From positions 124,001-188,000 of the forward strand of contig NZ_JACHVU010000006.1 of assembly GCF_014190915.1 (NCBI RefSeq): a stretch of DNA of 64,000 nt, given 5' to 3'. The translations under genes and the position numbers were made by a program. Position 1 is the first letter of the stretch. Each line of letters opens with the position of its first letter. The DNA is from Mycolicibacterium iranicum (GTDB lineage Bacteria; Actinomycetota; Actinomycetes; Mycobacteriales; Mycobacteriaceae). Positions 60,341 to 64,000 of this stretch are shown here, piece by piece. The notes below the pieces were generated by a model that saw nothing but the letters and a program-made list of their open reading frames with translations, was not told the DNA's origin and ran no database searches.

Positions 60341-61896
60341 CGACCGCGGTGACGGCCGTCGCGCCGACACTCGGCGACATCCTGGCCACACAGCGGCGGC
60401 GTGGCGATGCGCCCCTGCTGATCTGCGACGCGCAACGCCTGTCCTACGCCGAGGCCGACACCCGATCGGCGGCGTTGGCTCAACGCCTCGTCGGGCTGGG
60501 CGTCGGCAAGGGCGTGCACGTCGGTGTGCTGTTTCCCAATGGCCCGCAGTTCGTGACCGCCGCACTGGCCGCCGCCAGGATCGGGGCGGTGGTGGTCCCG
60601 TTCTCCACCTTCAGCACACCGCCGGAGTTGCGCCGGCAGCTGGCCGACAGCGACGTCCGCGTCCTGCTCGCCGCGCGGAGCTTCCGCGGTCGCGACTACG
60701 TGCCGGATCTGACCGCCGCGATCGGCGTCCCCCTCACCGGTGCAGATCCGCTGTACAGCACCGACACCCCGGTACTGCGCCACGTCCTCGTCGATCCGGA
60801 CGACACCGCCGCCTCCTCCGACGAGCCGTTGTGGACCGCGTTGCAGGACGACGTCGCCGGCTCGGATGTGTTGGCCGTCATCTACACCTCGGGTTCGACG
60901 AGCGCGCCCAAGGGCGTGGTTCACACGCACGCCTCGCTGCTGCGGCATCAACGCAATCTCAACGCAATACGGCACTTCACCGAGGCCGACCGGCTGTTCT
61001 GCAACTCGCCGTTCTTCTGGATCGGCGGCTTCGCGTTCGCGCTGCTCGCCACGCTCGTGGCCGGGGCGACCCTCATCTGCTCGAACGCCACCGACGCCGC
61101 GGAGACGCTCGACCTGATCGAAACCGAGAAACCCACCGTCACCAACGGATTCGTCGCCGGGATCGCCCACCTGGCCCGCCACCACAGCATCGGCGGCCGC
61201 GCTCTGTCGGCCCGCCGCGGCAACCTCTACCCGATCATGGCCCCCGACGTCCGCCCGAGCGACCCCCAGCTGCGGCACAACATGCTCGGCATGACAGAAG
61301 CCGGCGGTGTCCTCCTGCTCAGCGGTGACGAATCCGACCAGCCGGAGTCCCGCAGGGGGTCCTACGGATTCCTCGCCCCGGAGTTCGAGGCACGCATCGT
61401 GGGCCCCGAGGGTGGCTCCGTCGGAGAACTGCACGTGCGTGGGCCGTTGCTGATGCAGGGCTACTACGGCCGCAGCCGAGAGGAGACCTTCGACGCCGAC
61501 GGCTGGTTCCCCACCGGTGACATCGTGCGTCGCGACCCCGACGGCGTCTTCTATTACCTCGGGCGGTCCGGCGCGATGATCAAGACCGCGGGCGCCAACG
61601 TCGCCCCTGCGGAGGTCGAAAGACCTCTCACCGAGGCACTCTCGATCATCGACTCCAGCGTCGCGGTGCACGTGGTGGGCCTCGACGATGCCGACCGCGG
61701 GCAGATCGTCGGCGCGGTCATCGCCACCGATGACGGCACCACCTTCGACCACGACACCGTCGTAGCGGCGCTGCGCTCCGAGGTCTCGGCCTACAAGGTG
61801 CCGCGCCGGGTGATCGCCGTCAGGCACCGTGACATCCCCGTACTCTCCTCGGGGAAAGTCGATCCGGCCGCACTGCGGAGGCTTTTCGATGAGTGA
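60337..61896 (+). CDS. Acyl-CoA ligase
   Basis: 519-residue adenylate-forming CoA ligase (cyclohexanecarboxylate/4-coumarate ligase-like style). P-loop YTSGSTSAPKG at 183-193, motif MLGMTEAGG, and terminal lysine in LSSGKVDPAAL. It is most similar in layout to the following ligase, as FPNGPQFV / VVPFSTFSTPPEL and their equivalents show; the pair probably arose by tandem duplication. The ATG overlaps the preceding stop, and its own end overlaps the next start by 8 bp. Confidence 0.9.
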   Translation: MTTAVTAVAPTLGDILATQRRRGDAPLLICDAQRLSYAEADTRSAALAQRLVGLGVGKGVHVGVLFPNGPQFVTAALAAARIGAVVVPFSTFSTPPELRRQLADSDVRVLLAARSFRGRDYVPDLTAAIGVPLTGADPLYSTDTPVLRHVLVDPDDTAASSDEPLWTALQDDVAGSDVLAVIYTSGSTSAPKGVVHTHASLLRHQRNLNAIRHFTEADRLFCNSPFFWIGGFAFALLATLVAGATLICSNATDAAETLDLIETEKPTVTNGFVAGIAHLARHHSIGGRALSARRGNLYPIMAPDVRPSDPQLRHNMLGMTEAGGVLLLSGDESDQPESRRGSYGFLAPEFEARIVGPEGGSVGELHVRGPLLMQGYYGRSREETFDADGWFPTGDIVRRDPDGVFYYLGRSGAMIKTAGANVAPAEVERPLTEALSIIDSSVAVHVVGLDDADRGQIVGAVIATDDGTTFDHDTVVAALRSEVSAYKVPRRVIAVRHRDIPVLSSGKVDPAALRRLFDE

Positions 61897-63409
61897 CACC
61901 ATCGACGGACTGCTCCGCGCCCGATCAGCGCTGCAGGGCGGGAAGGAAGCTGTCGTCGACCCGGACGAGCGGATCACCTACGGCGACCTCGACGCCGCCA
62001 CAGCGGATCTGGGAGCGGCGATGATCGCGGCCGGGATCGGCAAGGGCACCCGGGTCGGTCTGCTGATGCCCAACGGGGTGTCGTGGGCGACGATCGCGCT
62101 GGCCGCGATGCGCGTCGGCGCGATCCTCGTCCCACTCAGCACACTGCTGTCGCCGCCCGAACTCGCCGCGCAACTACACACCGCCTCGGTCCAGCACCTG
62201 ATCGCTGTGGAGGAGTTCCGGGGCCGCCACTTCTCCGACGGCCTCGAGCCGAGGCCGCCCGCGCTGCGCACGGTGCGGACCCCCGCTGAGATGCTTGCGC
62301 TCCCCACCGCTTCGTCGACTGCCGCAGTCGGTGCGGCGATGGCCCGCGGCGTCCGGCCCGCCGACCCGATGGCGATCGTATTCACCTCGGGCAGCAGCGG
62401 TCCCCCCAAGGGCGTCCTGCATTCGCACGGCAGCGCGATCGGTGCCGTCGCGTCCGGCCTCGCCGCCCGCTGCATCGGAAGCGACACGAGGCTGTACCTG
62501 CCGATGCCGTTCTTCTGGGTCGGCGGCCTCGCGGGCGGCCTGCTGTCCGCCCTGGTCGCCGGGGCCACCCTGGTCACCGAGCCTGCACCGCAGCCCGATT
62601 CGACGCTGCGCCTCCTCGCCGCGGAGCGCGTGACCCTGTTCCGGGGATGGCCCGATCAGGCCGAGGCCCTGGCCCGGCACCTCGACAGCTCCGGCGTCGA
62701 TCTGTCGCACCTGCAGCCCGGCAGCCTGGAGGCGCTCCTCCCGTCGCGGTTGCGGTCCCGTCCGGGAGCCCGCGCCCGGTTGTTCGGCATGACGGAGTCC
62801 TTCGGTCCGTACAGCGGCTATCCCGCCGACACCGACATGCCCCAAGACGCCTGGGGCAGTTGCGGAAAGCCGTTCGACGGAACGCAGGTCCGCATCGTCG
62901 ATCCCGACAGCGGCGAGGAGCTACCGGCGGGTGAGGTCGGCATGATCCAGCTCCGGGGTCCGCACACGCTGCGGGGGATCTGCGGTCGCACCCGCGACGA
63001 GGTGTTCACCGCCGACGGCTACTACCCGACGGGCGACCTCGGACACCTGTCCCCGCAGGGTTTCCCGTTCTACCACGGACGCTGCGACGACATGTTCAAG
63101 GTCAACGGCGCCACCGTGTATCCCGCCGAGGTGGAACGGGCGCTGCGCACCCTGCCCGGCGTGCGGGCCGCCTATGCCACCAATGTTCCTGACGGCCAGG
63201 GCAACCGTGTCGGCGCGGCCGTCGTCTGCGACGGGCCGCTCGACGGCGCCGACGTAGTCGACCAGCTACGTTCGGCGGCACGCACCGTGCTCAGCAGTTT
63301 CAAGGTGCCGACGCGCTGGGCACTTCTCGCCGACGACCGGGCCGTTCCGCGGGGCGGCACAGGGAAGGTCGACGTGGTGGGCCTGCGGGCTCTCATCGAC
63401 CGCGCCTGA
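61889..63409 (+). CDS. Acyl-CoA ligase
   Basis: 506-residue adenylate-forming CoA ligase. P-loop FTSGSSGPPKG at 165-175, motif LFGMTESFG, ATP-binding YYPTGDLG, terminal lysine in GGTGKVDVVGL. It is a paralog of the preceding gene and the last of three overlapping ligases. ATG 61889 lies inside the end of the previous gene. It ends 7 bp before the convergent CaiB gene. Confidence 0.9.
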   Translation: MSDTIDGLLRARSALQGGKEAVVDPDERITYGDLDAATADLGAAMIAAGIGKGTRVGLLMPNGVSWATIALAAMRVGAILVPLSTLLSPPELAAQLHTASVQHLIAVEEFRGRHFSDGLEPRPPALRTVRTPAEMLALPTASSTAAVGAAMARGVRPADPMAIVFTSGSSGPPKGVLHSHGSAIGAVASGLAARCIGSDTRLYLPMPFFWVGGLAGGLLSALVAGATLVTEPAPQPDSTLRLLAAERVTLFRGWPDQAEALARHLDSSGVDLSHLQPGSLEALLPSRLRSRPGARARLFGMTESFGPYSGYPADTDMPQDAWGSCGKPFDGTQVRIVDPDSGEELPAGEVGMIQLRGPHTLRGICGRTRDEVFTADGYYPTGDLGHLSPQGFPFYHGRCDDMFKVNGATVYPAEVERALRTLPGVRAAYATNVPDGQGNRVGAAVVCDGPLDGADVVDQLRSAARTVLSSFKVPTRWALLADDRAVPRGGTGKVDVVGLRALIDRA

Positions 63410-63416
63410 GCACAGC

Positions 63417-64000
63417 TCACACCACATTGCGCTCGCGCAGGGCGGCGACCTGTTCGTCGGTGTAGCCGATCTCACCGAGGATCTCCGCGGTGTGCTCCCC
63501 GAGCAGGGGGGCGCGGCGCCGGATCTGCCCGGGGGTCGCCGACAGCCGGAACGGCGTGTCGAGGATGGGCACGTCGTGCGCCGCCCCGGGGAACGGCACC
63601 CGTTTCAGATACCCCATCGCCGCCACATGGGGGTCGTCGAGCACATCCTGGGTGGAATGCATCGGCGCCGCAGGGAGTTTGGCCCGCTCCAGGAGTTGCA
63701 GTACCTCGGCTTTGGTCCTCCCGGCGCACCACCGCGCCATGATGTCGTTGAGGATGTCGCCGTGGCGCCATCGCGAGTCGTCGTCGGCGAACCTCGCATC
63801 GTCGAGCAATTCCGGCCTGCCGACCAGCCTGCACCAGCGCGCGAACATCGACGGACCCGCGATCTGCAGGAGCACCCAGCCGTCGTCCGACGTCCGGTAC
63901 AGGTCGCACGGCGCCACCGACGCCCCCTGGTTGCCCATCCGAGGTTTGTCGATCCCGAGCAGGTCGCGCTCGATGAGAAAGGCGTTCGACAGCATCATCG
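63417..64000 (-). CDS. CaiB/BaiF family CoA-transferase, 5' part cut off
   Basis: C-terminal ~194 residues of a class III CoA-transferase; the start lies beyond the right edge. Recognisable are PRMGNQGASVAPCDLYRTSD, GWVLLQIAGPSMF, AAPMHSTQDVLDDPHV and the RRRAPLLGEHTAEILGEIGY ending typical of this family. Its partner CaiB-type gene is at 36628. The presence of this gene shows that the catabolic locus extends past the window. Confidence 0.9.
   Translation of the reverse strand, partial: MMLSNAFLIERDLLGIDKPRMGNQGASVAPCDLYRTSDDGWVLLQIAGPSMFARWCRLVGRPELLDDARFADDDSRWRHGDILNDIMARWCAGRTKAEVLQLLERAKLPAAPMHSTQDVLDDPHVAAMGYLKRVPFPGAAHDVPILDTPFRLSATPGQIRRRAPLLGEHTAEILGEIGYTDEQVAALRERNVV

Noticed and set aside
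19140..64000. KstR or KstR2 operators in the catabolic locus
   Set aside because: I found no TAGAAC-type or AGCAAG/CTTGCT-type palindrome; the recurring site is different.

Overview
The window is high-GC actinobacterial DNA. Its first 19 kb keeps the gene order that I recall for Mycobacterium tuberculosis Rv3051c-Rv3063: nrdE-nrdI-nrdH, an FMN reductase divergent from a TetR gene, dinB2, a short-chain dehydrogenase, TetR, cyp136, ligB and cstA. Many starts look leaderless in the mycobacterial way, with a TANNNT box 6-7 nt before an ATG or GTG. I read it as an environmental, probably fast-growing mycobacterium (Mycolicibacterium type); the species cannot be told from this.

Region 1 (1-19136) is housekeeping and stress DNA: class Ib ribonucleotide reductase, a translesion polymerase with a leucine steric gate, a RecF/OLD-type ATPase, CYP136, a stand-alone LeuA regulatory-domain protein behind a complete leader-peptide attenuator, a small secreted WGxxGxxG protein, a sulfite-oxidase-type molybdoenzyme, DNA ligase B, and the CstA transporter overlapping its small YbdD-type partner.

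Region 2 (about 19140-64000) is a dense accessory catabolic locus that runs off the right edge. It holds three P450s, a Rieske oxygenase, a Baeyer-Villiger-type monooxygenase followed by an alpha/beta hydrolase, two LLM flavin oxidoreductases, two aldehyde dehydrogenases, five acyl-CoA ligases, an acyl-CoA dehydrogenase pair, six crotonases, two thiolase-family proteins, two short-chain dehydrogenase/transferase-type steps (an SDR and CaiB transferases), a carboxyltransferase, a molybdopterin oxidoreductase and three amidohydrolases. The logic is oxidation of a hydrophobic, probably alicyclic or terpenoid/steroid-like compound, CoA activation, beta-oxidation and ring opening. The substrate is not identifiable from sequence.

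Region 2 appears to be one regulon. A 19-bp inverted repeat, TACTGTAA-N3-TTACAGTA, perfect at 33682-33700, recurs with mismatches in the promoter regions at about 19.15, 22.86, 28.77, 36.55, 50.65, 52.42 and 56.41 kb (weakly at 41.7 kb) and I found it nowhere in region 1. In most of these promoters one half-site is itself a TANNNT -10 box, which suggests direct repression. The best candidate regulator is the TetR protein at 52598-53380, with the FadR-type GntR protein at 55599-56366 as the alternative. I saw no tRNA, rRNA, insertion sequence, CRISPR array or prophage.
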